Shown piece after piece: positions 13,769 through 21,347 of a DNA stretch of 25,483 bases. The stretch is from Ruminococcaceae bacterium UBA5401 (GTDB lineage Bacteria > Bacillota > Clostridia > Oscillospirales > Acutalibacteraceae). Positions within the stretch are counted from its first letter, which is position 1; each line of letters opens with the position of its first letter. A model generated the notes under the pieces. It saw nothing but the letters and a program-made list of their open reading frames with translations, did no database searches and was not told the origin of the DNA. The stretch is taken from positions 8,637 through 34,119 of the forward strand of contig DHOB01000030.1 of NCBI GenBank assembly GCA_002409675.1, written 5' to 3'. The translations under genes were made by a program, and so were the position numbers.

Positions 13769-15493
13769 TTATACGGCCGCCCCCTTTTCCTGCAGTTCAT
13801 AAATATCCCGGTAAATCGGGTTGTGCGCCAGAAGCTGCCCGTGCGTCCCGGTCTCGTTGATTCTCCCGTTTTCCAGGACCACGATCTGGTCGGCGTCGCG
13901 GATGGAATTCAGCCGCTGGGTCACCATGATTTTCGTCATGCCGCCCAGTTCCCGTTTCAGGCTGTCCCGGATGCGCGCCTCCGTCGCGGCGTCGACGGCG
14001 CTGGTGGAATCGTCCAGAATCAGGATTTTCGGGCGCTTGAGCAGCGCGCGGGCGATGCAGAGCCTCTGCTTCTGCCCGCCGGAGACGTTGACGCCCCCCT
14101 GCCCCAGGTCCGTGTCGTACCCCTGCGGGAAGCGCGAAAGGAACTCGTCCGCGCAGGCGATGCGGCACGCCCAGTCCAGGTCTTCGCGGGTCGCTTTCTC
14201 GTTGCCCCACAGCAGGTTTTCCCGGATGGTCCCCGAAAACAGGATGTTTTTCTGCAGGACCACCCCGACCGCGTCGCGCAGGCGGGCCAGCGAATACTCG
14301 CGCACGTCCCTGCCGCTGACGCGCAGGGTCCCCGACGACACGTCGTACAGCCGCGGAATCAGCTGCACGAGCGAGGATTTCGCGGAGCCGGTGCCGCCGA
14401 TGATGCCCACCGTGCTGCCCTCTTCGATATGAAGGCAGATGTCCGAAAGCACGTACTCCCGCGCGTCGGGCCGGTACTTGAAATAGACGTGGTCAAAATC
14501 GACGCTGCCGCGCTCCACCGGCGCGCGGCCGGGGCCGTCGGCAATGGCGGGCTTTTCGTCCAGCACCTCGAAAATCCGTTCGGTCGAGGTCATGGAGCGG
14601 CTCAGCATCAGGAACACGTTCGCAATCATCATCAGGGAGTTCAGAATCTGAAGCACATAGCTCAGAAAGCCGGTCAGCTTGCCCACCTGCAGGGAGCCGA
14701 CGGCAATCATGTTGCCGCCGAACCACAGGATGCAGACGATGGTGGCGTACATCACCGCCTGAAAGCACGGCAGAATCAGCACGGCATAATGGAAAGAGCG
14801 CTCCGAAGCCCGGCGGAACCGCTCGTTCACCGCGCCGAACTTCCGGCACTCCCCGTCCCCCCGCACATACGATTTCACGGTGCGGATGGCGATCAGGTTC
14901 TCCTGGATGATGGCGTTGACGTGGTCCAGCGCCTTCTGCATGGATGCATAGAGGGGGCCGAGCTTTTTCAGAATCAGATACAGCGAGCACCCAAGAATCG
15001 GGATGGCCGTCAGGAAAACGACCGCCAGCTTCGGGCTCATCAGAATGGACATCGCGAGGCCCATCAGCAGCATGGTCGGGCCGCGCACGATGGGCCGCAG
15101 CCCGTTGCAGATGGCGTTCTGCAGGATGGTGATGTCGCTCGTGAGTCGGGTGATCAGCGACGGCGTGCTGAAATGGTCCAGATTGGAGAAGGAATACCCC
15201 TGCACCCGGCGGTACTCCGCTTCCCGCAGTTCCGTGCCGAACCCCTCGCCCGCCCGGGCGGAAAAGCGCGCGTAGCAGGCGCCGAGGCCGAGCGAAATCA
15301 GGGCGCAGACCCCCATCACCAGGCTCTTGCGGTAAATATACGCGGTGTCGCGGCGGACGACGCCGACGTCGATGATATCCGCCATAATCAGCGGAATCAC
15401 AAGCTCGAACACGGACTCGAACACCACGCATACCATGCCGATATAAAGGTCTTTGCGGTATTTTTTAAAATATGAGAACAGTCTTTTCAGCAC
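13769..15493 (-). CDS. ABC exporter subunit with degenerate ATPase site (574 aa)
   Basis: This partner half-transporter has six membrane spans (about 15-300) and an ATPase domain (about 325-574). Walker A is GGTGSAKSS (366-374), with alanine for the usual second glycine. The residue after Walker B is D495 rather than glutamate (LILDDSTS), and the H-loop histidine is Q526 (VTQRL). Its signature VSGGQ (470-474) is near-canonical. These changes define the non-hydrolysing site of heterodimeric exporters. The start is GTG at 15493 with GGAGG 7 bases upstream; there is no ATG nearby. It follows the MarR gene by 15 bases. Confidence 0.93.
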   Translation of the reverse strand: MLKRLFSYFKKYRKDLYIGMVCVVFESVFELVIPLIMADIIDVGVVRRDTAYIYRKSLVMGVCALISLGLGACYARFSARAGEGFGTELREAEYRRVQGYSFSNLDHFSTPSLITRLTSDITILQNAICNGLRPIVRGPTMLLMGLAMSILMSPKLAVVFLTAIPILGCSLYLILKKLGPLYASMQKALDHVNAIIQENLIAIRTVKSYVRGDGECRKFGAVNERFRRASERSFHYAVLILPCFQAVMYATIVCILWFGGNMIAVGSLQVGKLTGFLSYVLQILNSLMMIANVFLMLSRSMTSTERIFEVLDEKPAIADGPGRAPVERGSVDFDHVYFKYRPDAREYVLSDICLHIEEGSTVGIIGGTGSAKSSLVQLIPRLYDVSSGTLRVSGRDVREYSLARLRDAVGVVLQKNILFSGTIRENLLWGNEKATREDLDWACRIACADEFLSRFPQGYDTDLGQGGVNVSGGQKQRLCIARALLKRPKILILDDSTSAVDAATEARIRDSLKRELGGMTKIMVTQRLNSIRDADQIVVLENGRINETGTHGQLLAHNPIYRDIYELQEKGAAV

Positions 15494-15508
15494 CTGTATT
15501 CCTCCAAG

Positions 15509-15937
15509 CTACGCAAGTTCCCGGCCGGTCAGATTCCGGTACATGCGCCCAAGATAGCCCAAAAAGCGCCGGGTTTCGTCCGCGGTAAAGCCCTTCAGGG
15601 CTTCCGCCTCCACCTCGCTGCAGAGCCGCAGCCACTGGCCGTAGGCCCTTTTCCCCTTTTCCGTCAGCCGCAGAGACTCCGCCCGCCTTCTCGCCGCGGG
15701 CGCCGCCCGCAGCACCAGCCCCTGCTGTTCCATTTTGCTCAGAATCTGGGAGACCGTGGCCGGCTCGATGTCGAAGGCCTCGGCGATCTCTTTCTGCATG
15801 CATCGGCTGTGGCGCGAAAGATAGGACAGTACCTTAGGCTGCCCCGGCGACAGGCCGATTTTCATCATCCCCGGCCTCGTTCGGTTTTTCTGCGCGTGAA
15901 ACGTCTTGGACAGCGCCAGGTGAATCCCCGTCTGCAT
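15509..15937 (-). CDS. MarR-family transcriptional regulator (142 aa)
   Basis: This is a winged-helix regulator of the MarR family. The recognition helix region reads KEIAEAFDIEPATVSQILSKMEQQGL, followed by the wing (RRRAESLRLTEKG), and terminal helices give the dimer interface. MarR proteins usually repress their own operon and release DNA on binding a small ligand. It is first in an operon with the two exporter genes, so it probably represses them. The frame is open to a TTG at 15958, but ATG at 15937 has GGGG 9 bases upstream. A tandem palindrome upstream (15970-16000) is the likely operator. The ligand is unknown. Confidence 0.92.
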   Translation of the reverse strand: MQTGIHLALSKTFHAQKNRTRPGMMKIGLSPGQPKVLSYLSRHSRCMQKEIAEAFDIEPATVSQILSKMEQQGLVLRAAPAARRRAESLRLTEKGKRAYGQWLRLCSEVEAEALKGFTADETRRFLGYLGRMYRNLTGRELA

Positions 15938-15969
15938 CCCGGAACGCCCCTTTCCCAAATCAATTCAAT

Positions 15970-16000
15970 ACTGTTAGCATCCTAACAGTTAGCTTCCTAA
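15970..16000. promoter_or_regulatory. Tandem palindromic operator, probable MarR binding site
   Basis: ACTGTTAG-CATC-CTAACAGT (15970-15989) is a perfect inverted repeat. A second TTAG-N4-CTAA unit (15989-16000) overlaps its end, 15 bases from the first (15974-15985). The pair lies 30-60 bases upstream of the MarR start, where the promoter must be. The TTAG-N4-CTAA form is typical of MarR-family operators. Confidence 0.7.
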
Positions 16001-16020
16001 TCAAAAGTGGATAAAAGAAC

Positions 16021-16035
16021 CCGCTCTGAAAGCGG
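16021..16035 (-). terminator. Weak candidate terminator after rlmH
   Basis: Read on the minus strand, a short CCGCT/AGCGG stem (5 base pairs, 5-base loop) directly downstream of the rlmH stop is followed by GTTCTTTTAT. The stem is short, so termination may be partial. Confidence 0.4.
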
Positions 16036-16041
16036 CCCGCC

Positions 16042-16521
16042 TTATTTGTGGTATTTCCCGTGGCCCAGAATCTCGAAAGAGCGGTAAAGCTGCTCGCACA
16101 GCATCACGCGCGCCAGCTGGTGCGGGAAAGTCATCGGCGAAAGGGAAAGCCGAAAATCCGCTTTCCGCTTGACCTCGCCGCTCAGGCCGTAGGAGCTGCC
16201 GACCGCGAAGGCGATCGGCCCGACCCCGCGCGCCGCCAGGCCGCCGATCCGCTCCGCAAGCTGCTCGGAAGAAATGCGCTCCCCTTCGATGCACAGCGCG
16301 GCCAGCACGGCCCCGGACGCCGCCCGCAGAATCCGGCGGCCCTCCTCCTCCAGCGCGCGCAGAATCTGCTTCTGCGACGGCGCGGCGGGCAGGCGGCTTT
16401 CCGGCAGCTCCAGAAAGGACAGGCTGCAAAACGGGCGCAGCCGCTTTTCGTATTCCGAGCACGCGGCGCGCCAGAAAGGCTCCTTCAGTTTTCCCATGCA
16501 GATCAGGCGGATTTTTATCAT
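16042..16521 (-). CDS. rlmH: 23S rRNA (pseudouridine1915-N3)-methyltransferase RlmH (159 aa)
   Basis: RlmH methylates pseudouridine 1915 in helix 69 of 23S rRNA using S-adenosylmethionine; it is a small SPOUT-fold knotted enzyme. The N-terminal IKIRLICMGKLKEPFW and C-terminal SLSPMTFPHQLARVMLCEQLYRSFEILGHGKYHK blocks are the family signature, and the length is normal. The SAM-loop reads VGSSYGLS, whereas I expect IGG-x-x-GL in better-known members, a small deviation from the usual double glycine. It starts 4 bases after the hydrolase stop without a clear ribosome-binding sequence, suggesting coupling. Confidence 0.96.
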   Translation of the reverse strand: MIKIRLICMGKLKEPFWRAACSEYEKRLRPFCSLSFLELPESRLPAAPSQKQILRALEEEGRRILRAASGAVLAALCIEGERISSEQLAERIGGLAARGVGPIAFAVGSSYGLSGEVKRKADFRLSLSPMTFPHQLARVMLCEQLYRSFEILGHGKYHK

Positions 16522-16525
16522 GGAA

Positions 16526-17317
16526 TCAGAAAATCAGGACTTTTCCGTCATCGTTTTCCCGCGGAGCCACGTAGAGCTGAAAATCCCTGCCCGGCCGAAG
16601 CCCGGAAAGGGCCAGCGAGCACAGCGCGGTCTGGTAGGCGAGCGCCGGCGTATTGTTCTCGGCGCTCAGGTGGGCGAGCATGAAGCGCGTGGTGCCGGAG
16701 GCCGCAAGCCCGGCCAGACCGGCGGCGCAGTCCGCGTTGGAGAGATGGCCCGTCTTCGAGAGAATCCGCCGCTTGAGCGGATAGGGGTACGGCCCGTTCT
16801 GCAGCATGCCGACGTCGTGGTTCGACTCCAGCACGACAAAATCCGCCCCCGTCAGGGCCTGCCGCACCCCCTCGGAAAGATACCCGAGATCCGTCGAAAG
16901 GGCGACCGTGCGCCCTTCCTTCAGCGCGATCCGGTACCCCACGCATTCCGCGCTGTCGTGCGGAATCGGAAACGGAGTGATCCCCATGCCCGCGCACTCG
17001 ACCTCGCCGGTGATTTCGGCGCTTGGGAATTTCGGGCTCAGGCAGCCCATCGCGTCGAGCGCGGCGAGCGTCCCACCGGAAGCGTAGACCGGCAGGTGAA
17101 AGCGCGAGGCCAGCACGCGCAGACCCGCCACATGGTCGGAGTGCTCGTGCGTGACGAACACGCCCCGCACCGCGGACATCCCGATTCCGCACCGGTCCAG
17201 CGCCCTGGTAATCTGCCGGGCCGAACGGCCGGCGTCCACCAGGACGCCGGCCCGGGCGGAACCTATGTAATAGCAGTTTCCGCTGCTTCCGCTGAAAAGC
17301 GGACAAAATCTCGCCAT
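16526..17317 (-). CDS. YycJ/WalJ-like metallo-beta-lactamase-fold hydrolase (263 aa)
   Basis: This cytoplasmic metallo-beta-lactamase-fold protein has the metal motif THEHSDH (H57, H59, D61, H62), later ligands in PHDSAE and STDLG, and HLSAENN near residue 215. It begins with FCPLFSGSSGNCYYIG, typical of the YycJ/WalJ group. Members have been linked to cell division and DNA-related exonuclease functions, but the substrate is not settled. GGGAGG lies just upstream of the ATG. It follows murA by 47 bases, with a hairpin between, and runs directly into rlmH; the yycJ-rlmH neighbourhood is common in Firmicutes. Confidence 0.9.
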   Translation of the reverse strand: MARFCPLFSGSSGNCYYIGSARAGVLVDAGRSARQITRALDRCGIGMSAVRGVFVTHEHSDHVAGLRVLASRFHLPVYASGGTLAALDAMGCLSPKFPSAEITGEVECAGMGITPFPIPHDSAECVGYRIALKEGRTVALSTDLGYLSEGVRQALTGADFVVLESNHDVGMLQNGPYPYPLKRRILSKTGHLSNADCAAGLAGLAASGTTRFMLAHLSAENNTPALAYQTALCSLALSGLRPGRDFQLYVAPRENDDGKVLIF

Positions 17318-17332
17318 TCTGCCTCCCGAAAA

Positions 17333-17356
17333 GAACCGGCTGCCGGCAGCCGGTTC
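17333..17356 (-). terminator. Hairpin between murA and the hydrolase gene, possible partial terminator
   Basis: GAACCGGCTG (17333-17342) and CAGCCGGTTC (17347-17356) form a perfect 10-base-pair stem with a CCGG loop. On the minus strand it is followed by TTTTC, then the ribosome-binding site of the next gene. The short T run suggests partial termination or RNA processing rather than a full stop. Confidence 0.55.
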
Positions 17357-17364
17357 CTGAAAAT

Positions 17365-18648
17365 TCAGATTGCCTGAGCCGTCTGGGCCTGCGGAATCGG
17401 AACCCTGCGGATGTCTCCGCCGAGGCGGCGGATTTTCTCGTCGATGTTCTCGTATCCGCGCTCAATCTGGGCGATGTTTTCAATCTGGGAAGTCCCGCGT
17501 GCGCACAGCGCCGCAATCACCAGGGCCGCCCCCGCGCGGAGGTCCGGCGCCTTGACCGGCGCGCCCTCCAGATGGTCCACGCCCTCCACCACGGCGAGCT
17601 TCCCGTCCACTGAAATCTGCGCGCCCATGCGCTTCAGCTCATCCACATAGCGGAAACGGTTGTCCCACACGCTCTCGTTGATGATGCTGGTTCCCTGCGC
17701 AAGCGAAAGCAGAACGCACATCTGCGGCTGCATGTCCGTCGGAAAGCCCGGGTGCGGCATGGTCTTGATGTTGCATTTGTTCAGCTTTCCGCTGCGCTTC
17801 ACGCGAATCGAATCGTCGAACTCCTCGACCGAAACGCCCATCTCTTCCAGCTTGGCGGAGATGGATTCCAGGTGCTTCGGAATCACGTTCTTGACCAGCA
17901 CGTCGCCGCAGGTGGCCGCCGCCGCCACCATATAGGTCCCCGCCTCAATCGGGTCGGGGATGATGGAGTACGTCGTGCCGCTCAGACGCCTGACGCCGTA
18001 AATCTTGATCACGTCGGTCCCGGCGCCGCGGATGTCCGCCCCCATCGAGTTCAGAAAGTTGGCGAGGTCGACGATGTGCGGCTCTTTTGCGGCGTTTTCG
18101 ATCACGGTCGTGCCCTCCGCCTTCACGGCCGCCAGCATGATGTTGGCGGTCGCGCCGACCGAAACCACGTCGAGGTAGATATTGTTCCCGGTCAGGCGGT
18201 CGGCGGAAACGTCCACCATCCCGTTTTCCAGGCGGTGCTTCGCCCCCAGCGCGGCGAACCCTTTCAGATGCTGGTCGATCGGCCTGACCCCCAGGTCGCA
18301 GCCTCCCGGCATGGTGACGACGGCGTGGTGGAACCGGCCGAGGAGCGCACCGAGAAGATAATAGGAGCCGCGCATGTGGCGGGCGAGCTCTTCCGTGGCG
18401 ATATAGGTTCTGACCGGCCGGGGATCGATTTCGAGCGTGGATTTATCGAGGTAGCGCACACCGGCGCCCATATCGTAGAGGATTCTCGTAATGGAAGCGA
18501 CATCTGTAATATTCGGGACATTTTCAATACGGCAAACGCCGTCTGATAAAATAGCAGCCGGAATAATCGCAATCGCGGCGTTTTTCGCGCCGCTGACCGG
18601 TACCTCGCCCGTCAGGCGGCACCCGCCCTGAACCACGAATTTATCCAA
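17365..18648 (-). CDS. murA: UDP-N-acetylglucosamine 1-carboxyvinyltransferase MurA (427 aa, TTG start)
   Basis: MurA transfers enolpyruvate from PEP to UDP-GlcNAc, the first committed step of peptidoglycan synthesis. Visible are SGAKNAA with K22, the catalytic cysteine loop PGGCDLGVRPIDQHLKGF (C117), and the NIYLDVVSVGATANIMLAA block. The CDLG loop is like the MurZ/MurA2 type of Gram-positives. The cysteine predicts fosfomycin sensitivity. No ATG is available: the frame is stopped by TGA just before a TTG at 18663. I chose the TTG at 18648 (MDKFVVQGG), because GGAG lies 9 bases upstream and it fits the family N-terminus; the TTG at 18663 has no ribosome-binding sequence. Confidence 0.95.
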   Translation of the reverse strand: MDKFVVQGGCRLTGEVPVSGAKNAAIAIIPAAILSDGVCRIENVPNITDVASITRILYDMGAGVRYLDKSTLEIDPRPVRTYIATEELARHMRGSYYLLGALLGRFHHAVVTMPGGCDLGVRPIDQHLKGFAALGAKHRLENGMVDVSADRLTGNNIYLDVVSVGATANIMLAAVKAEGTTVIENAAKEPHIVDLANFLNSMGADIRGAGTDVIKIYGVRRLSGTTYSIIPDPIEAGTYMVAAAATCGDVLVKNVIPKHLESISAKLEEMGVSVEEFDDSIRVKRSGKLNKCNIKTMPHPGFPTDMQPQMCVLLSLAQGTSIINESVWDNRFRYVDELKRMGAQISVDGKLAVVEGVDHLEGAPVKAPDLRAGAALVIAALCARGTSQIENIAQIERGYENIDEKIRRLGGDIRRVPIPQAQTAQAI

Positions 18649-18667
18649 TGCGGTACGCTCCAATCAT
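18641..18667 (-). CDS. Possible 8-codon upstream reading frame overlapping the murA start
   Basis: On the minus strand an ATG at 18667 opens a frame encoding MIGAYRIG and stops with TAA at 18643-18641, six bases beyond the first base of the murA TTG. The frame contains the GGAG used by murA. It could tune murA translation, but there is no clear ribosome-binding site for it and it may be chance. Confidence 0.25.
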   Translation of the reverse strand: MIGAYRIG

Positions 18668-18697
18668 AGAAATCAAAACAGCTGTCGAAACACTATT

Positions 18698-18703
18698 ATT
18701 ATA
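18698..18703 (-). promoter_or_regulatory. Candidate -10 box for murA
   Basis: TATAAT on the minus strand, preceded by TTGT, lies about 50 bases upstream of the murA start. The -35 region at the right distance is weak (TCAATT). Placement is otherwise good. Confidence 0.5.
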
Positions 18704-18807
18704 ACAAGTTTCGGCTGAAAATTGAGCCGTGCAGGCTAAAAAGCAAATGAAAAAATTAGAAAAAAATCAGAAAGAAAAAAGTAAATTTATAGGAACTTTT
18801 TTCTATC

Positions 18808-18856
18808 CGCCGGCCGGCCGCTCCCCTCCGGAAAATGGCCGGAAGGGGCGGCGGCC
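18808..18856. other. GC-rich bulged hairpin in the murA-peptidase intergenic region
   Basis: The 360-base gap between murA and the M23 gene holds no gene. At 18817-18831 and 18839-18852 GC-rich arms pair with two small bulges around a short AAAATGG loop. No T run follows on either strand, so it is not a clear terminator. Confidence 0.4.
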
Positions 18857-18860
18857 CATT

Positions 18861-18891
18861 AAAAACGGCGCAGAGAAAAAGGGCTGCGCCG
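18861..18891 (-). terminator. Intrinsic terminator downstream of the M23 peptidase gene
   Basis: CGGCGCAG (18866-18873) and CTGCGCCG (18884-18891) form an 8-base-pair stem. On the minus strand it is followed by TTTTTA. It lies about 140 bases after the peptidase stop and upstream of the murA promoter. Confidence 0.75.
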
Positions 18892-19028
18892 CCTTCTTTA
18901 AAACACTATTAATGATGATAATACACGGAACTGCAAAAGTCAACAATTTATAAAAAAGAATTAACTTATGGGAAATTTATCCTGTTTCTTTCAACCGAAC
19001 CCGCCGGTATCATGCAGATATCGGCCCT

Positions 19029-20744
19029 TCAGGAAACGTATTTCAGCGGGTCCATCTTGGTGCCGTTCCGGATGACCTCAAAATGCAGGTGCGGGCCCGT
19101 GGAGTACCCGGTGCTGCCGATCTGCGCGATGGCCTGTCCCTTTGCGACCTTCTGCCCGGCCGACACCAGCACCCGGCTGCAGTGGCCGTAGCGCGTCTCC
19201 ATCCCGTTTCCATGGGAAAGCAGCACGCAGTTTCCGTAGCCGCCGCTGTTCCAGCCTGCCTGCTCGACCGTGCCGCCGTCCGCCGCGACAATCGTCCTGC
19301 CGAACGCGCCGCTTCCCGAAATGTCGATTCCGTAATGGAACGAGCCCCACCGCCACGTGAAATAGGTGGTGATGGTGTGCAGGGAGGGAACCGGCCATAT
19401 CAGCTTTCCGCTCGGCACGCCCTTTTCGTTCTGCCGCTTTTTCGTCCCGACCGCCACCGTGCGGCTGACCGGCTGCACCAGCACTTTGCGGCTGACGGAT
19501 TCGCGTGCGGTCTCCGTCCCGTTCACGAGATGCACGCGGTCCACGCAGCGCTGCCTGCCGTTCGTCCCCTCGCTGAGCACGCGCGTATAGCCGGTCTCGC
19601 GGGTCTCGTCGTTCTGGGTCACGGTGGCATACGGGACGGCCTTCTCATAAGTCACGGTTTTAATCAGCTCCACCCCGAGGTTTGGCACCGCGACCTCCAG
19701 CGTAATCAGGTCGCCGGGATGGATGGAATCCCCGAGGGTTTTCCCGTTGATTTTATTCAGCTCTTCCACAGTGGTGCGGTTGGCCTTCGCAATTGAGCTG
19801 ACGGTGTCGCCGGGCCGTACAAGATAGGTCGCGCCGGATTTTGAAACGCCGTTGATTTTCTTTTCCATCTCTTTCGTCTCAACGATGGAGGTGGTCGGGA
19901 AAAGGCCGTTCACGACCTCCACGTTGCGAACGAATCGGGCCTGGGCGCCGGAGTCCCCGCCGCGCGCGGCGTCCAGGCGGCTCTGCAGCAGGTAGCGAAG
20001 GTCGGCCGAGTTTTTGACGGCGCCGGCAAGCTCGCCGTCCACATAAAGGCCGCTCGCCTCCTCGATGATGCCGTCCGACTGCCGAATCAGCAGGTCGCAG
20101 ACGGAGGCGGCCGTCGCAAAACCGGTACCGCCCGCTTTGCTCAGCCGGAACTCCGGCGCGAATTTTACGCCGTCCTCCCGCTTCGCCGAATCGTGCACCA
20201 TGCGCTGCCGGACCATTTCCGCCGCTTTCTCATAGATGCTCTCATCCCGGATTACGGCGACCTGCCGCCCGCCGTTCGTCAGGCACAGGCCGAACGCCCG
20301 GCGGCTCCAGTACCGCACCGTGCCCGCCAGGAGCAAAACGGACAGGACGGGCGCGGCCGCCTTGAGCAGGACCGGAAAAAAGCGGCCGCAGGCGGCAAAA
20401 GCGCCGCGCAGGGCGGAGAAAAACTCCCGGAAGACATAGAAAAGGCCTTTTCTCCGTGCCAGGGTCAAACGCCTGCCCGCGGCGGAAAGGCGATTCCGCA
20501 GGGAAGCCGCACTTCGACGAAGGCGGAGCAGCTTTTTCCCTGCGGAAATAAAATAGAACGTGCGTACAAGCTGCACGAAAGGCCGCCAGAAACGGACGGT
20601 CCTGCGCAGGATTCGTTTCTCGATGCGGGTGCTCTGAATCCCGACGACATATAAAAAGCGGCAGCCGCAGGCAAAAGAATCGCTCAGCGCCCCGCCGCAC
20701 GACGGCAGAAAAGCGCTGTGATTTTTCTTCCTTTGCAACCGCAT
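19029..20744 (-). CDS. Membrane-anchored LysM-G5-M23 peptidoglycan metallopeptidase (571 aa)
   Basis: A probable cell-wall endopeptidase anchored in the membrane. The first 120 residues are strongly basic and presumably cytoplasmic; a single membrane span follows (about 122-145). Outside the cell lie a mixed linker domain (about 155-290), LysM (305-350, YLVRPGDTVSSIAKANRTTVEELNKING), a G5 domain (about 357-434), and a C-terminal M23 domain (457-571). Zinc ligands are H470 and D474 (HYGIDISG) and H554 in PHLHFE; H521 and H552 are the other active-site histidines, so the peptidase should be active. The ATG at 20744 has AAAGGG 7 bases upstream. It is transcribed from its own promoter between it and luxS. 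Confidence 0.92.
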   Translation of the reverse strand: MRLQRKKNHSAFLPSCGGALSDSFACGCRFLYVVGIQSTRIEKRILRRTVRFWRPFVQLVRTFYFISAGKKLLRLRRSAASLRNRLSAAGRRLTLARRKGLFYVFREFFSALRGAFAACGRFFPVLLKAAAPVLSVLLLAGTVRYWSRRAFGLCLTNGGRQVAVIRDESIYEKAAEMVRQRMVHDSAKREDGVKFAPEFRLSKAGGTGFATAASVCDLLIRQSDGIIEEASGLYVDGELAGAVKNSADLRYLLQSRLDAARGGDSGAQARFVRNVEVVNGLFPTTSIVETKEMEKKINGVSKSGATYLVRPGDTVSSIAKANRTTVEELNKINGKTLGDSIHPGDLITLEVAVPNLGVELIKTVTYEKAVPYATVTQNDETRETGYTRVLSEGTNGRQRCVDRVHLVNGTETARESVSRKVLVQPVSRTVAVGTKKRQNEKGVPSGKLIWPVPSLHTITTYFTWRWGSFHYGIDISGSGAFGRTIVAADGGTVEQAGWNSGGYGNCVLLSHGNGMETRYGHCSRVLVSAGQKVAKGQAIAQIGSTGYSTGPHLHFEVIRNGTKMDPLKYVS

Positions 20745-20773
20745 GGGGCAACCCTTTCCCTCGCTCTATAATC

Positions 20774-20789
20774 GTTACAACTTTGTAAC
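20774..20789. promoter_or_regulatory. Palindromic operator candidate at the M23 gene promoter
   Basis: GTTACAA-CT-TTGTAAC is a perfect inverted repeat with 7-base arms, starting about 8 bases after the -10 box. It would cover the transcription start and early leader, a typical repressor position. I cannot name the regulator; the TACA/TGTA halves loosely recall BlaI/CopY-type sites, but the spacing differs. Confidence 0.55.
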
Positions 20790-20796
20790 TTTTATA

Positions 20797-20825
20797 GTTA
20801 TAGCATAAAAAGTGCGGGATTGCAA
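20797..20825 (-). promoter_or_regulatory. Candidate sigma-A promoter for the M23 peptidase gene
   Basis: On the minus strand TTGCAA (20825-20820) and TATAAC (20802-20797) are separated by exactly 17 bases. It lies between the luxS stop and the peptidase start. Confidence 0.65.
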
Positions 20826-20857
20826 CCCTTGCGGCGGGATTTTCCCGGGCTTCGGAA

Positions 20858-21316
20858 TCAGTTGCGGTAGGCCAGCTTGGTCTCGTCCCAGTCGCGGATG
20901 ACGGGGAGGAACGCCTTGGCCTCGGCGACCGCGCCCGCCAGGTCGTGCTCGCGGTAATTTCCGCATTCTGCCGCGCTCGCGCCCGGGATGGGGCCCTGGT
21001 ACGCGGCAATCTGCCCGAAGACGCGCCGGATCAGGCGCACGGCGTCGGCCTTCTCCACATTGCGCAGCAGCAGGTAAAAGCCCGTGCGGCACCCCATCGG
21101 GCCGAAGTAAATCACCCGGTCCCCGTACTCCGAGTTCCGCGCGAATGTGGCGAACAGATGCTCGATGGTGTGGAGCGCCGCATTCGGAAGGTACGGCGGC
21201 GTATTCGGTTTGCGCATCCGGATGTCATAGGTGATGATGTCCCCGTCCACACGGGAGACGTAAATGCCCGGAAGCAGCTTGGTATGGTCTACGCGAAAGC
21301 TTGCAATCTTTTCCAT
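20858..21316 (-). CDS. luxS: S-ribosylhomocysteine lyase LuxS (152 aa)
   Basis: LuxS cleaves S-ribosylhomocysteine to homocysteine and DPD, the precursor of autoinducer-2; it serves the activated methyl cycle in the cytoplasm. The metal motif HTIEH (H49, E52, H53), C118 (ASAAECGNY) as third ligand and the catalytic C76 (FGPMGCRTGFYL) are all present. Length matches the family. The frame is open far upstream, but the ATG at 21316 begins the conserved MEKIASFRVDHTKL and has AAAGGAG 9 bases upstream. It appears monocistronic. Confidence 0.98.
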   Translation of the reverse strand: MEKIASFRVDHTKLLPGIYVSRVDGDIITYDIRMRKPNTPPYLPNAALHTIEHLFATFARNSEYGDRVIYFGPMGCRTGFYLLLRNVEKADAVRLIRRVFGQIAAYQGPIPGASAAECGNYREHDLAGAVAEAKAFLPVIRDWDETKLAYRN

Positions 21317-21347
21317 CGCTGAAAACTCCTTTGTCAATCGATTTGTG

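Noticed and set aside
11879..15475. Very long open frame (1198 codons) on the plus strand, antisense to the ABC exporter genes
   Set aside because: Its product is rich in H, D, R, A, V and Q without recognisable domains, as expected for the complement of GC-rich coding DNA. The minus-strand genes carry clear ABC motifs.
16195..16218. VGSSYGLS in the RlmH SAM loop as a sign of a changed function
   Set aside because: The rest of the protein is fully typical and the variation may be normal for this lineage; not enough to suggest a different activity.
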